This document shows positions 24,400-33,742 of a DNA stretch of 64,000 nucleotides, in pieces. Location of the stretch: assembly GCF_014205295.1 (NCBI RefSeq), contig NZ_JACHNF010000001.1:7502001-7566000 (forward strand), written 5' to 3'. Position numbers and translations under genes: made by a program. Source of the stretch: Kribbella solani. Its GTDB lineage: Bacteria; Actinomycetota; Actinomycetes; Propionibacteriales; Kribbellaceae. Within the stretch, counting starts at the first letter, position 1. Each line of letters starts with the position of its first letter. Under the pieces are notes generated by a model. That model was not told the DNA's origin, ran no database searches, and worked only from the letters and a program-made list of their open reading frames with translations.

Positions 24400-25250
24400 T
24401 GACGGAGAACACCGCGGCGGGGCGAGGCAGGCCCAACCCGCCTACCATCACGGGGCTCGGCGGCACCGGCGACATCGGCACCGCCACGCTCAGCTGGACT
24501 CCGGTGCCCTGGGCAACAGTCGTCGACCACTACGCCGTCCAGGTCTCGACCGCGGGCTCGCCCTGGGCGCCGCTGGCCAAGACGGTGTACCCGCATTTCG
24601 TACATCGGGGTCTTGGGTTCACCGGCGTCACCAGGTCGTACCGGATCGTCACGGTGGATGCCGCAGGCAATGTTTCGGCACCTTCCGCGGCAGCCGACGT
24701 GGCCAACAAGACCTCGGTCACAGTGTCTGGTACGCCGATCGCGTGGGTCGGAAGCTTCGACGGGAAGGGCGAGTTCGCGCTGACGCCGAACAAGAGCGCG
24801 CAGTACCCGGTGAAGTTCCCGAACGACGTCGACTACACGTACCCGACGTCGGTGCCCACCGAGGACTGGTGCTACCTGATGCCGGGGCCGGCCGACAAGT
24901 GGGCCGGCTCCAAGAACCACCAGGTGCTGTTCCGCTTCGACCTGCCCGAGGCGCCGGCGAAGGACCTGGATCTCGCGCTCTGGCTGATCGACAGCCACGC
25001 GAAGATCCCCGGCTCGGCCGTACTGTCCGTCAACGGCACCACGGTCGACCGGCTCACCTTCTTGCCCGGTGCGACGAAGGGCTCGACGATCAGCGACAGT
25101 ACGCTGCCGAACTCGCCGCTGAAGCCGTCGTACCTCGAACGCCCGCTGCCCAAGGACCTGTTCAAGCCCGGCCAGAACGTGATCCAGCTCCTCAAGGACA
25201 ACGGCTCCTGGATCGCCTTCGACGCCTTCGGCATCTACGGCCGGCCCTGA
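24399..25250 (+). CDS. Fibronectin type III / jelly-roll protein
   Basis: 283 residues. Residues about 15-110 form an FN3-like domain (PPTITGLGGTGDIGTATLSWTPVP..YRIVTVDAAGNVSAPS). The remainder (about 115-283) reads as a beta-sandwich resembling the carbohydrate-binding end of polysaccharide lyase family 4 proteins (LSVNGTTVDRLTFLPG, LPKDLFKPGQNVIQLLKDNGSWIAFDAFGIYG). No signal peptide is seen, odd for such domains; it overlaps the PhoD stop (TGATG), so the two are co-translated, with a good GGAGG before the ATG. Function unknown. Confidence 0.65.
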   Translation: MTENTAAGRGRPNPPTITGLGGTGDIGTATLSWTPVPWATVVDHYAVQVSTAGSPWAPLAKTVYPHFVHRGLGFTGVTRSYRIVTVDAAGNVSAPSAAADVANKTSVTVSGTPIAWVGSFDGKGEFALTPNKSAQYPVKFPNDVDYTYPTSVPTEDWCYLMPGPADKWAGSKNHQVLFRFDLPEAPAKDLDLALWLIDSHAKIPGSAVLSVNGTTVDRLTFLPGATKGSTISDSTLPNSPLKPSYLERPLPKDLFKPGQNVIQLLKDNGSWIAFDAFGIYGRP

Positions 25251-25447
25251 TCGGCAAGGCCGAGTGCCCGATCTCCTCTCAGCAAGCTGAGAAGTGCATG
25301 ACCGGCTGATGATGGTTTTGTCATCAATGGATGGAATTCCCGTGTGGTAAGAGGTTGTGGGGTTTGTTGGTGCCCTCCCTGGGTTCCGCGCGTCGCGATT
25401 GAGGCCTAGCGTGCGGATTGGTTGCTGCATCCAGGGAGGGGAATGTC

Positions 25448-26524
25448 ATGCGACGAAAACTTGCTGTGCTGGCCGCCGTACCGGCCGTGGTGTTCGGGTC
25501 ACTCGCCGCCGTGCCGGCGCAGGCGTCCGGTGCCACGATCACGGTGCATCCGGGTCAGTCGATCCAGGCGGCCGTCGATCGGGCCGCGCCGGGGACGACG
25601 ATCGTTCTCGCCGCCGGAACGTACCGGCAGAGCGTGCTGATCCGGAAGGACCGGCTCACCATCCGCGGCGAGGGGAACCGCACCGTCCTGATGCCGCCGG
25701 CGAAGTTGCCGAAGAACGTTTGCACGACGGACTTCCTCGGCGGTCACGGCGCCGCGTTCTGCGTGTTCGCGAAGAAGCTGGACGCGGCGCAGAACGTGGT
25801 CACCCGGGTGTTCGATACGAAGATCTCGGATCTGCAGGTGCGCGGTTTCGACGGGATGGGGATTGTGGCGTTCGGCGGTTCGGGGTTTGTCGTCCACGAC
25901 GTGACCGCGATCCACGACGGTGATTACGGGATCGCCCGGTTCAACACGGTCGGCGGAGCGGTGTACGACAACGTGGTACGGAACAACAACGAGGCCGGTA
26001 TCTACGTCGGCGATACCGCGATGGCGAACGCGATCGTCCGCGACAACGATGCGACCGGGAACGAACTCGGCCTGTTCGTCCGGCACTCCCGGTACGTGAA
26101 GGTGTTCGGCAACAGGTCCTGGGGCAATTGCCAGGGTCTGCTGATCCTCGACGACGGGCAAGCCGGCGGTGCCGGGAACGTGGCCGCCTGGGACAACGAT
26201 CTGAACCGGAACAACAACTTCTGCGCCGCGAACGCCGAGCACCCGCCGCTGCAAGGCGGTGGCCTGCTGGTTCTGGGCGGCACCAAGAACGTCCTGCGTG
26301 ACAACACGGTGCTTGGGAACGTCGGCAAGCAGTTCAACTCCGGCGGAATCGTGCTGGTGTCAGCCGGCATGTTCCACGGTGCCAATGCGGCCTGGAACAC
26401 CGTCGCCGACAACGAGGCGTTCGGCAACAGCCCGGCCGACCTCCGTTGGGACGGCCTCGGCGCGGGAAACCGTTTCCTCGACAACAACTGCCGCACGTCG
26501 ATGCCCGCAGGGCTGTGCAACTGA
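25448..26524 (+). CDS. Secreted right-handed parallel beta-helix protein
   Basis: 358 residues. Signal peptide MRRKLAVLAAVPAVVFGSLAAVPAQA. The mature protein begins ATITVHPGQSIQAAVDRAAPGTTIVLAAGTY, the usual first coil of pectate-lyase-like beta-helices, followed by repeated VxxNxxxGNxxG coils (VVRNNNEAGIYVGD, IVRDNDATGNELGLFV, AWDNDLNRNNNF, LRDNTVLGNVG). Such proteins bind or cleave polysaccharides outside the cell, but no lyase catalytic signature is recognisable. GGGAGGGG precedes the ATG. A hairpin terminator follows. Confidence 0.85.
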   Translation: MRRKLAVLAAVPAVVFGSLAAVPAQASGATITVHPGQSIQAAVDRAAPGTTIVLAAGTYRQSVLIRKDRLTIRGEGNRTVLMPPAKLPKNVCTTDFLGGHGAAFCVFAKKLDAAQNVVTRVFDTKISDLQVRGFDGMGIVAFGGSGFVVHDVTAIHDGDYGIARFNTVGGAVYDNVVRNNNEAGIYVGDTAMANAIVRDNDATGNELGLFVRHSRYVKVFGNRSWGNCQGLLILDDGQAGGAGNVAAWDNDLNRNNNFCAANAEHPPLQGGGLLVLGGTKNVLRDNTVLGNVGKQFNSGGIVLVSAGMFHGANAAWNTVADNEAFGNSPADLRWDGLGAGNRFLDNNCRTSMPAGLCN

Positions 26525-26561
26525 CCTGAACGACCGGCACTGAGTGCCGACCGAGGAAGTG

Positions 26562-26599
26562 CGCCACCACCGAGCCTCACACAAGGCGCGGTGGTGGCG
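26562..26599 (+). terminator. Hairpin terminator after beta-helix gene
   Basis: Perfect 11-bp stem CGCCACCACCG / CGGTGGTGGCG followed by TTTC, 38 bases after the stop. Confidence 0.8.
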
Positions 26600-26650
26600 T
26601 TTCATGGGAGGAACAGCCGTTCGGAGCGTGTGAAGGGATGAAGCGCGACC

Positions 26651-27208
26651 ATGGAATCCCTGGACAGTCCGCTGCTGCGGATGCGGATCGGCGCTCCGGA
26701 GACGATCACTCTGGACGCGGCGGGTGACGGCGTGGAGCTGTCCGGCGACGGCCGGGAGTCGGCGGGCGTGGTTCGGGAGTCGGCGGCGCTTGTGGAGCTG
26801 GCGCGTGGTCGGCAGGCGAGAACGATTGCGATCGGGTTCGGGCGTGACGCCGGGGTCCGCGATACCGTCAGGGTCTTGGCGGATGGCTGGGAGGCGCAGG
26901 GAGGCGAGGCCGTGCTGGAGTTGTCTTGGCCGGAGGTGGCGGCGTCTTGGCTTCGGCAGGCTACTAGGTTTGCGGCGGCTGATCCTGATCTGTGGATCAT
27001 GTTCGGTCCGCCGCTGGGGTGGGCGCAGATGACTCGGCGGCTGCTGTGGTCGACGCCGTGGGATCCCGCCCGAACACTGCTCTCCGGTGCGCTTTCCGAT
27101 CGTCGCGTACTCGACCTCGTTGGACTGCACAACCTGTCGGGGATTGCGGGCGTCACCCGCGACGGGAGCCGGTGGGAGCTCGGCGGAGGACGAGGCTTTG
27201 GGCTGTGA
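26651..27208 (+). CDS. Conserved hypothetical protein upstream of alkB
   Basis: 185 residues without signal peptide or membrane segment. An alternating alpha/beta pattern is visible (ARTIAIGFGRDAGVRDTVRVLADGWEAQGGEAVLELSWPE), reminiscent of the periplasmic-binding type I fold, but no ligand motif can be claimed. RPLGWAQMTRRLLW-type C-terminal half is Trp-rich. Its TGA overlaps the GTG start of the AlkB gene, so the pair is co-translated and may act together in repair or nucleic-acid metabolism (inference). Confidence 0.55.
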   Translation: MESLDSPLLRMRIGAPETITLDAAGDGVELSGDGRESAGVVRESAALVELARGRQARTIAIGFGRDAGVRDTVRVLADGWEAQGGEAVLELSWPEVAASWLRQATRFAAADPDLWIMFGPPLGWAQMTRRLLWSTPWDPARTLLSGALSDRRVLDLVGLHNLSGIAGVTRDGSRWELGGGRGFGL

Positions 27209-27864
27209 CGTTGTTTCCGATGGATGACGAGCCCAGCCGGCTTGGGGATGGGGCTGTTCTGGTTCCGGGGTGGCTCGGGATCGAGGAGCAGGTGTGGATT
27301 GTCGGTGAGTTCAGGAACTGGGTCGCCGGGCCGGTGCCGATTCGGGCTGCGAAGGTGCGTGGGCATGAGATGTCCGTACGCACGGTGTGCCTGGGCTGGC
27401 ACTGGCAGCCGTACAAGTACACACGGGCCGCCACCGACGTCAACGGTGCCCGGGTGCTGCCTTTTCCGGATTGGATGGTTCGCCTCGGTCAGCGTGCGCT
27501 CCGCGAGACCGGGCACTCCGGCGCGGAGGTTGACGCGTACGCCCCCGACACCGCGCTGGTGAACTACTACGACGACGCCGCGCGGATGGGGATGCACCAG
27601 GACAAGGACGAGCGTTCGCTCGCGCCGGTGGTGTCACTGTCCATCGGGGACGACTGCACGTTCCGTTTCGGCAATACCGAGAACCGCGGCAGGCCGTACA
27701 CCGACGTCAGGTTGCGGTCGGGTGACCTCTTCGTCTTCGGTGGAGCATCGCGTCTCGCGTACCACGGCGTCACCCGCGTCCACTCGCGCACCGCCCCCGA
27801 GGGCTGCGGCCTGACGACCGGACGGATCAACATCACCATGCGCATGACCGGCCTGACGGACTGA
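27205..27864 (+). CDS. alkB: AlkB-type Fe(II)/2-oxoglutarate dioxygenase
   Basis: 219 residues. It has the full AlkB signature: His131-x-Asp133 (GMHQDKDE), distal His187 (RLAYHGVTRVH) for iron, and Arg207-x-Asn-x-Thr-x-Arg213 (GRINITMR) for 2-oxoglutarate. NYY near 120 is the substrate-lid segment. It removes methyl lesions (1-meA, 3-meC) from DNA or RNA by oxidative demethylation. The GTG start gives a GTGA overlap with the preceding gene; an ATG 15 bases later is the alternative. No Ada-type regulator nearby. Confidence 0.93.
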   Translation: MTLFPMDDEPSRLGDGAVLVPGWLGIEEQVWIVGEFRNWVAGPVPIRAAKVRGHEMSVRTVCLGWHWQPYKYTRAATDVNGARVLPFPDWMVRLGQRALRETGHSGAEVDAYAPDTALVNYYDDAARMGMHQDKDERSLAPVVSLSIGDDCTFRFGNTENRGRPYTDVRLRSGDLFVFGGASRLAYHGVTRVHSRTAPEGCGLTTGRINITMRMTGLTD

Positions 27865-27895
27865 GGGCAACAAAAGCACCCACAAAGCAAAAGCA

Positions 27896-27931
27896 CGGCT
27901 GGGGTGTCGTGGCGAGACGACACCCCAGCCG
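27896..27931. terminator. Bidirectional terminator between alkB and subtilase
   Basis: Perfect 14-bp stem CGGCTGGGGTGTCG / CGACACCCCAGCCG with 8-nt loop between two convergent genes. Confidence 0.85.
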
Positions 27932-27940
27932 CGCGCCCAG

Positions 27941-30900
27941 CTACTTCAGCAGGAACGCATTCACGATCGTCTGGTCAACTTTGTTGCCTTCAGCATCGGA
28001 TGCGGTCGCCTTGAGCGAGACGGACTTGGCGCCGGCCGGGTGCTTGATCAGCGCCAATGTCCTGCCTCCCACCGAGTAGACCTTGACCGGCTGCCAGGTC
28101 GCGCCGCCGTCGTGGGAGACGGCCAGCGAGTCGACCTTGCCCTGCTTGCCGGCGTTGTGGTCGACGGTGATCGGGAGCAGCGTCGGGACCTTCGCCGAAG
28201 CGTTCGCCGGTGGGGCGAAGCGGACCGCCAGCAACGGCAGCGGCGCCGGCTTGTCACCGGTGACGCTGTCGGAGCGGAAGGTCCAGTCCGCGACGATCCG
28301 CGACGACAACGGGTTGTTCCGGGTACCGACGATGTGCAACTGGTACGTGCCCGCGCCGGCCGGAACCCTGACCCTCTCAAGGTAGCCCGGGAACGTCTCG
28401 GTCGCGATCACTTGACCGTCCTTGGAGAGGACGGTGGTTCCCTCGGTGATCGCGAACCCGGCGCCGCCGGCCCGCGAGTCGGTGTGCAACGGGATGTCGA
28501 AGTGCAGGTCGTCGCCGATCCGCCCGGCGCTGTCATAACTCCGCCTGTACGAAGGCAGGGCCGGGCCGAACACCGGGAATCCCCAGCGGGTGGTCGTTGT
28601 CCGGCCGAGCTGGTATGTGACTGGCGCGGCCGTCACCTGCATCGCGAGCCCGCGGACGTCGTCCGGCTTCTCGGACTCGACGAACGCCGGGTACCACGCC
28701 TTGCCCGGGGTGTAGAGCTCGTCCAGCGTGAACGGCAGCGCCCGCGTGACACCTTCCCGGATCCCGTACGTACCGGGCTTGCTGCCGGCATGTTGCGCCT
28801 TCACCCGAGCCAGTGACCTGTCCCGTACCCGGCTCACGAGCTTGGCCGGGACCCGGCCGAGGTCGTCCCGCGCCAGGTGGTACTGGTAGCTCGAGTTGGC
28901 CGGCGCCGCCAGCTCCGCCCCCTTCAGGAACCGGAACGCGTCCGGCGCCGCGCTGGTCCGGCTCGGAATCACGGTCGATCCCTCGAAGGTGCTGTTGAGA
29001 TAGATGGCCCCGGTCGACTCGTCGCCACCCCAGACGGTGTCCCGCGCCATCCCGAACACTGCCGTCGAGGTGACGGCGTCCGGTTTGTCGACCTGGAAGC
29101 CGACCGGCACCCCGGTGCGCGCGTCGACGGTCACCTCGCCGGGCCCGTCGACCGTGAACGACGGTTCGGCGGCGTACGCCGCCTTGCCGAGCTTTTCGTC
29201 GTCGACATAGGCCTCGAAGTAGTGCTGACCCTTGATCAGCCGGGACGTCGTCGTACTCCCGCTCTCCTCCGCCGGCAGCACGGCGGTGGGATGCTCGATG
29301 CTCACGAACCGGTACCCATAGTTCGTGGTGGGCTTCCCGTCGAATCCGACGAAGTTCACCTTGACGTCGTAGCTCTCCACCTCGCGGTCGACCGTGATCG
29401 GCGTCCGGAGCTCACCAGCGGCGATCACCCCGGTGTAGATGCCGTCGGTGCCCTCCACGGCGGTGTTGGTGGTGACCGTCGCGGTCGCCTTCCCGCCGGC
29501 CGGGATGGTCAGCGAGGCAGGGGAGACCGAGAACATCTCCGCCGGCGCCGGCTTGCCGTCCGGGTCGTTCACCTGGGCGGCCAGGTTCAGCGTGACCGGA
29601 GCCGAGCCGAAGTTGGAGTAGGTGACCTCGCGACTGATCGGCTTGTCGTCCTGGTGCGGCCAGCGGACGATGCCGTTGCTGATACTGCCGACCGAGGCGC
29701 GCACCGTCGATTTCGTCACCGCGGCCACGTCGACCCGGCCGGCGCCCTGCTCGAACACGGACAGTTTCGGGTTGGGTTTCGCCGTACCCATCAAGGTGGC
29801 CTTGAGCTCGCCGGCCTTCCAGTCCTTGTGTTCCTGGGCCAGAATCGCCGCGGCACCGGCGACGTGCGGAGCGGCCATCGACGTACCGGACAGCTCCAGG
29901 TGGTCCTTGCCGACGTTCGGGGCCTGCTGGCCGAGGACACTGTCCTTTGCCTTCGCCGCGACGATGCCGACGCCTGGCGCGGTGATGTCGGGTTTGATCG
30001 CGTTGTCCAGGTACCGCGGGCCGCGACTGGAGAAGTCGGCCAGGTTCTCGTCGTGGTCGACCGCGCCGACGGTCAGCGCCGAATCGGCGGCGGCCGGGCT
30101 GCCCGGCATGCCACCACTGTTGCCGGAAGCAACGACAAACAGGGCGCCGGTCTCGCTGGTCAGCCGGTTGACGGCCAGTGACATGACGTCCGTGCCGTCA
30201 CTGGGCCAATCGGAGCCCAGGCTCATGTTGACGACCTCGGCGCCGGCCTTCGCGGCCCATTCCATCCCGGCGATGATGCCCGCTTCGGAACCGAACCCGT
30301 TGTCGTCGAGCACCTTGCCGTTGAGCAGCTTCGCGTCCGGCGCCACGCCACGATAGACGGCGTTCTCGCCGGTCACGATCGACGCCACATGCGTACCGTG
30401 ACCGAACTTGTCGATGGTCCCGCTGCTCGAATCGGTGAAGTCCTTGGCTGCCGCGACCGCGTCCTTCAGGTCGGGATGCGTGGTGTCGATTCCGGTGTCC
30501 AGTACGGCGACCTGGATGCCCTTGCCGGTGAAACCATTCTTCCAGGCCTCGGGCGCGCCGATCTGCGGAACGCTCTTGTCCAGAAAGGCGCGGACCGGTC
30601 CGTCCAGGCGAATCCACTGCTTGGACTTGGACTTCGTCCGCAGCGCGTTGCGGGCGCCCGTCCAGTACGGCGCGTTCTTGCCGATGCGGATCGCCGTACC
30701 GCCGATGCTCGGCAGGCTGACGGACTTGCCGGCGCCGGATCGCAGCGCGACCGGACCGCTCACGATCAACGGAATGTCGGACCGCGACCGGTCGTCGAAC
30801 CCGTGCTTGATCAGCTGCGTGACGTTGAACAGACGCGGATCCAGCTCACCGGAGCGTACGGCGGCGTCCGCGTCCATCGGCACCACGGTCAGGTCGCCGT

Positions 30901-31195
30901 TGACCTCCTTGCGCTCGATGAACGTGACCTTCTCGCGGCCCTTGGCCGGTCGGATCTTGGCCGGCTGGTCACCGCGCAGGCTGACTCGATCGCCGGTGAT
31001 CAGCGTGACGTCACCGGTGACTTTGCTATCGGCAACTGTACGGGCGGGCACCTTGCCACCGGCCGGCTGTTCCGCCGACGGCTTGGGTCCGTTGAGTTGT
31101 GCGCCGCTTGCCGCCGCGGCTCCGCCGAGTATGCAGCTCCCGGCAACCAGCGTGGCCACGACGGCCACGACGGGACGACGTCGTCCCTTCCTCAT
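27941..31195 (-). CDS. Large secreted subtilisin-like serine protease (S8)
   Basis: 1084 residues. Signal peptide (residues about 1-32: KGRRRPVVAVVATLVAGSCILGGAAAASGA), a propeptide region (about 55-195), and a subtilase domain with Asp233 (VAVLDTGIDTTHPDL), His266 (FGHGTHVASI), Asn-containing VVASGNSGG, and Ser439 (ELSGTSMAAPHVAGAAAIL). About 470-1084 is beta-rich, with Fn3-like and predicted adhesive/calcium-type modules, like large actinomycete S8 peptidases. Exported protein degradation is the likely role. Divergent from the DMFase-like gene across a palindrome-containing promoter region. Confidence 0.93.
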   Translation of the reverse strand: MRKGRRRPVVAVVATLVAGSCILGGAAAASGAQLNGPKPSAEQPAGGKVPARTVADSKVTGDVTLITGDRVSLRGDQPAKIRPAKGREKVTFIERKEVNGDLTVVPMDADAAVRSGELDPRLFNVTQLIKHGFDDRSRSDIPLIVSGPVALRSGAGKSVSLPSIGGTAIRIGKNAPYWTGARNALRTKSKSKQWIRLDGPVRAFLDKSVPQIGAPEAWKNGFTGKGIQVAVLDTGIDTTHPDLKDAVAAAKDFTDSSSGTIDKFGHGTHVASIVTGENAVYRGVAPDAKLLNGKVLDDNGFGSEAGIIAGMEWAAKAGAEVVNMSLGSDWPSDGTDVMSLAVNRLTSETGALFVVASGNSGGMPGSPAAADSALTVGAVDHDENLADFSSRGPRYLDNAIKPDITAPGVGIVAAKAKDSVLGQQAPNVGKDHLELSGTSMAAPHVAGAAAILAQEHKDWKAGELKATLMGTAKPNPKLSVFEQGAGRVDVAAVTKSTVRASVGSISNGIVRWPHQDDKPISREVTYSNFGSAPVTLNLAAQVNDPDGKPAPAEMFSVSPASLTIPAGGKATATVTTNTAVEGTDGIYTGVIAAGELRTPITVDREVESYDVKVNFVGFDGKPTTNYGYRFVSIEHPTAVLPAEESGSTTTSRLIKGQHYFEAYVDDEKLGKAAYAAEPSFTVDGPGEVTVDARTGVPVGFQVDKPDAVTSTAVFGMARDTVWGGDESTGAIYLNSTFEGSTVIPSRTSAAPDAFRFLKGAELAAPANSSYQYHLARDDLGRVPAKLVSRVRDRSLARVKAQHAGSKPGTYGIREGVTRALPFTLDELYTPGKAWYPAFVESEKPDDVRGLAMQVTAAPVTYQLGRTTTTRWGFPVFGPALPSYRRSYDSAGRIGDDLHFDIPLHTDSRAGGAGFAITEGTTVLSKDGQVIATETFPGYLERVRVPAGAGTYQLHIVGTRNNPLSSRIVADWTFRSDSVTGDKPAPLPLLAVRFAPPANASAKVPTLLPITVDHNAGKQGKVDSLAVSHDGGATWQPVKVYSVGGRTLALIKHPAGAKSVSLKATASDAEGNKVDQTIVNAFLLK

Positions 31196-31299
31196 AACAC
31201 CTCCACATAGGCCTCACGGATGGGTGGATATCAGCCTTATGTCCGGAAAGCGCCAAGCGTTTCGGCCGCTGATCGGCTGTAATGGAGTTGCAACAATTT

Positions 31300-31318
31300 A
31301 ACTGAAATCAATTCAGTT
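31300..31318. promoter_or_regulatory. Inverted repeat between divergent subtilase and DMFase-like genes
   Basis: AACTGAA-ATCAA-TTCAGTT is a perfect 7-bp-armed palindrome in an AT-rich 184-bp divergent promoter region, unusual in this GC-rich window. It lies about 105 bases before the protease start and about 62 before the DMFase-like start. Candidate operator; regulator unknown. Confidence 0.45.
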
Positions 31319-31379
31319 TGGACAAATAGTTACTATTAATCCGTCCTTGATTCCGAAGGAAACGGATTGGTGACTCAGG

Positions 31380-32906
31380 ATGGAATGGCGGCCGAGCCGG
31401 CGCGCGCTGCTGGCGTCAGTGGGGATCGCGGGGGTTGGCGGCGGCGCCGGTCTGTGGTGGGCGCTCGACGACCAGTGCACCTGTGCGGACTCGGCGACCG
31501 CGCCGATGTCAGCCGAGGCCAAGGCCGCCTTGGCCCGCGTTGCGCCTACTGGACTGCGCCGTCCTTCGGCGGTGATCACGCGAGAGAACCGCCGGACCGG
31601 TTCGAACGGCTGGAACCTCCGCAGCGGCCGGACCAGTGACGACAAGCGTCGCCAGATCCAGGGGTACGCCTCGGCCACCAGCGTGCAGGCCGGCGAAGAG
31701 CTGCACTTCCACCTCAGCTGCGACTCGCCCCAGCAGGTGCGCATCGACCTGTATCGCCTGGGCTTCTACGGCGGCAAGGGCGGTCGGCTGGTGCTGAGCA
31801 GCCCGCCGCTGGGCGTTGGGACCCAACAGCCGCCGAGTACTGACCCCAGCACGCACCTGGTGTGGTGCCAGTGGACCCGTACCTGGACGGTGCGCATCCA
31901 GGCCGACTGGCTGTCCGGCTACTACCAGGCCGTCTTCACCAGGGCTGACGGTGTACGGGCGGGGACCGTCTTCGTAGTACGCGACGATGCGCCGACCAGC
32001 GAGGTAATGGTGGTACTGCCCTTCACCACCTATGCCGCGTACAACTGGTGGCCCCGTGACGGGCAGACAGGGTCCAGCCTGTACGGGATCGAGGGCGCCA
32101 AGGGTAAAGCGAAGCAGGTGACCTTCGACCGCCCGTACCACGAACACGGACTGCCCAGCCGCCACGAGCTGGATCACCGGCTGATCTGGTGGCTGGAACA
32201 GCAAGGCTTCGACTGCCAGTACGCCACCAGCATCGACCTGCACGAAGGCCGGATCGACCCGGGCCGGCATCGGCTACTGGTCTCCAGTGGGCACGACGAG
32301 TACTACTCGGACGAGATGCGTTCAGTGGTCGTCAAGGCCCGCTCGGGTGGGACGAACCTCGCCTTCTTCGGCGCCAACGCCATGTACTGGCGAATCCGGC
32401 TGGAAGCCGGCCGAACGGGCGGCGCGAACCGGATCGTCACCTGTTACAAGTCGAAGGACGACCCCGAGCGCTCCGCCCCAACCCGTCAGTGGCGGCAGGT
32501 GGACTTGCCCGAGCAAGCCCTGATGGGCAGCCAGTACACGTCCCGCATGAAGCAGCCGCACCCACTGGTGGTGAGCTCGCCCGAACACTGGATGTGGGCC
32601 GGGACCGGGGTTCAGCAGGGAACTCAGTTCCCGCGGATCGTGGCAGTGGAAGCGGACCGGGTGATGGACAAGTTCGAACTGGCACCCGGCTCAGAGCACG
32701 CGACGCTCACCAGTTCGCCGTTCTGCAACGCTGCCGGGGACGAGGATCTCCAACAGACCGTGTTACACCGCGCCCCGGCCGGCGGGTACGTGTGGAACGC
32801 CGGCACCTTCCACTGGTCGTTCGGCCTGAGCCACCCCAAGCTACAAGATCCCCGGCTGGAGCGAGCCACCTTCAACCTGCTGACGCGAATGCTGGGTCAC
32901 GACTGA
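31380..32906 (+). CDS. N,N-dimethylformamidase beta-subunit-like exported protein
   Basis: 508 residues. Tat-like leader (PSRRALLASVGIAGVGGGAGLWWA) then a beta-rich domain and the long C-terminal segment characteristic of N,N-dimethylformamidase large-subunit-like proteins: VMVVLPFTTYAAYNWWPRDG, DRPYHEHGLPSRHELDHRLIWWLEQQGFDCQYAT, LLVSSGHDEYYSDEMR and WNAGTFHWSFGL. Known DMFase hydrolyses dimethylformamide with the help of a small subunit, absent here; many actinobacterial exported homologues have unknown substrates. No good ribosome-binding site is seen before the ATG. Confidence 0.78.
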   Translation: MEWRPSRRALLASVGIAGVGGGAGLWWALDDQCTCADSATAPMSAEAKAALARVAPTGLRRPSAVITRENRRTGSNGWNLRSGRTSDDKRRQIQGYASATSVQAGEELHFHLSCDSPQQVRIDLYRLGFYGGKGGRLVLSSPPLGVGTQQPPSTDPSTHLVWCQWTRTWTVRIQADWLSGYYQAVFTRADGVRAGTVFVVRDDAPTSEVMVVLPFTTYAAYNWWPRDGQTGSSLYGIEGAKGKAKQVTFDRPYHEHGLPSRHELDHRLIWWLEQQGFDCQYATSIDLHEGRIDPGRHRLLVSSGHDEYYSDEMRSVVVKARSGGTNLAFFGANAMYWRIRLEAGRTGGANRIVTCYKSKDDPERSAPTRQWRQVDLPEQALMGSQYTSRMKQPHPLVVSSPEHWMWAGTGVQQGTQFPRIVAVEADRVMDKFELAPGSEHATLTSSPFCNAAGDEDLQQTVLHRAPAGGYVWNAGTFHWSFGLSHPKLQDPRLERATFNLLTRMLGHD

Positions 32907-32907
32907 A

Positions 32908-33669
32908 TCAGAAGAACTCGTCGAGGAGGATGTAGTACGCCAGCTTCGCCGGAGCTGGTGAGGTGCCGTACTGGGCCAGGAACTGCTCGGCGTGGCCGGG
33001 CTGGAACGGGTCGTCGCTGAGCTCCCGGTGCAGGATCGCGAGATCCAGCCAGCGGTCGGCGATCCCGAGTTTGCCGACGTCGATGAACCCGGCCAGTTCG
33101 CCGGTGCCGGGGACGAGCAGGACGTTCTCGGGCGTCAGGTCGCCGTGGCAAACGACCAGATCCTCGGCGGGTGGCCGGTTTCGTTCGAGTTCGCCGAGCA
33201 GTTGGTCGCCCGTCCACCCGGCGTACTCGTCCTCAAGGTTGTCCAGGTCCACGAGACCGGCTTGCACCTGCGCTGTGGCCAGCCGGGTCGTGACGTCCAC
33301 CTCGCGATGAAATGGGCAGCTGCCGGTCGGGAGCTCGTGCAGCATCCTGGCGATGTCCGCTAGCGAACGGACAACCGTGCCGAGGTCGTCGCCCGGCCAG
33401 TCGGCGGCGGGGATTCCAGGCACCGACTCGGTGATCAGCCAACCTGCCCGGCCGTCCTGCCCGTGGCCGACGACCTTCGCGGTGGCGACACCTTGCCCGG
33501 CCAGCCACTCCAGTCGCTCGGCCTCCGCGGTGATTGCCGTGACATCCTCGTCCACCTTCAGGAACATGCCTGCCGATCGATACACCTCGGCACCCGACTC
33601 GCCGGTTTCCACCAGGCTCCACGAATCGCTTCCGTAGCGAGCGATCAAGCGTTTCGCAGTCTCCATCAC
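32908..33669 (-). CDS. Aminoglycoside 3'-phosphotransferase-like kinase
   Basis: 253 residues of the APH(3')/choline-kinase fold. VVCHGDLTPENVLL (about 175-188) holds the Brenner catalytic Asp and Asn; FIDVGKLGIADRWLDLAIL holds the metal-binding Asp and the Asp of the APH C-lobe. LTPxNVLL and the short length match the APH(3') branch that phosphorylates neomycin/kanamycin-type aminoglycosides. Chromosomal actinomycete copies may protect against antibiotics or act on other small molecules. Convergent with the DMFase-like gene, one base apart. Confidence 0.8.
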   Translation of the reverse strand: MMETAKRLIARYGSDSWSLVETGESGAEVYRSAGMFLKVDEDVTAITAEAERLEWLAGQGVATAKVVGHGQDGRAGWLITESVPGIPAADWPGDDLGTVVRSLADIARMLHELPTGSCPFHREVDVTTRLATAQVQAGLVDLDNLEDEYAGWTGDQLLGELERNRPPAEDLVVCHGDLTPENVLLVPGTGELAGFIDVGKLGIADRWLDLAILHRELSDDPFQPGHAEQFLAQYGTSPAPAKLAYYILLDEFF

Positions 33670-33742
33670 CCTCGCGACCGTAGCCGCTCCCGCGCCCGGC
33701 GCGCGACCTCAATTCAGCCGGCGCGTACGGAACCGCGGTGGT

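Noticed and set aside
32908..33669. Mobile resistance gene
   Set aside because: No flanking insertion sequence or shift in base composition; looks like a resident chromosomal APH.
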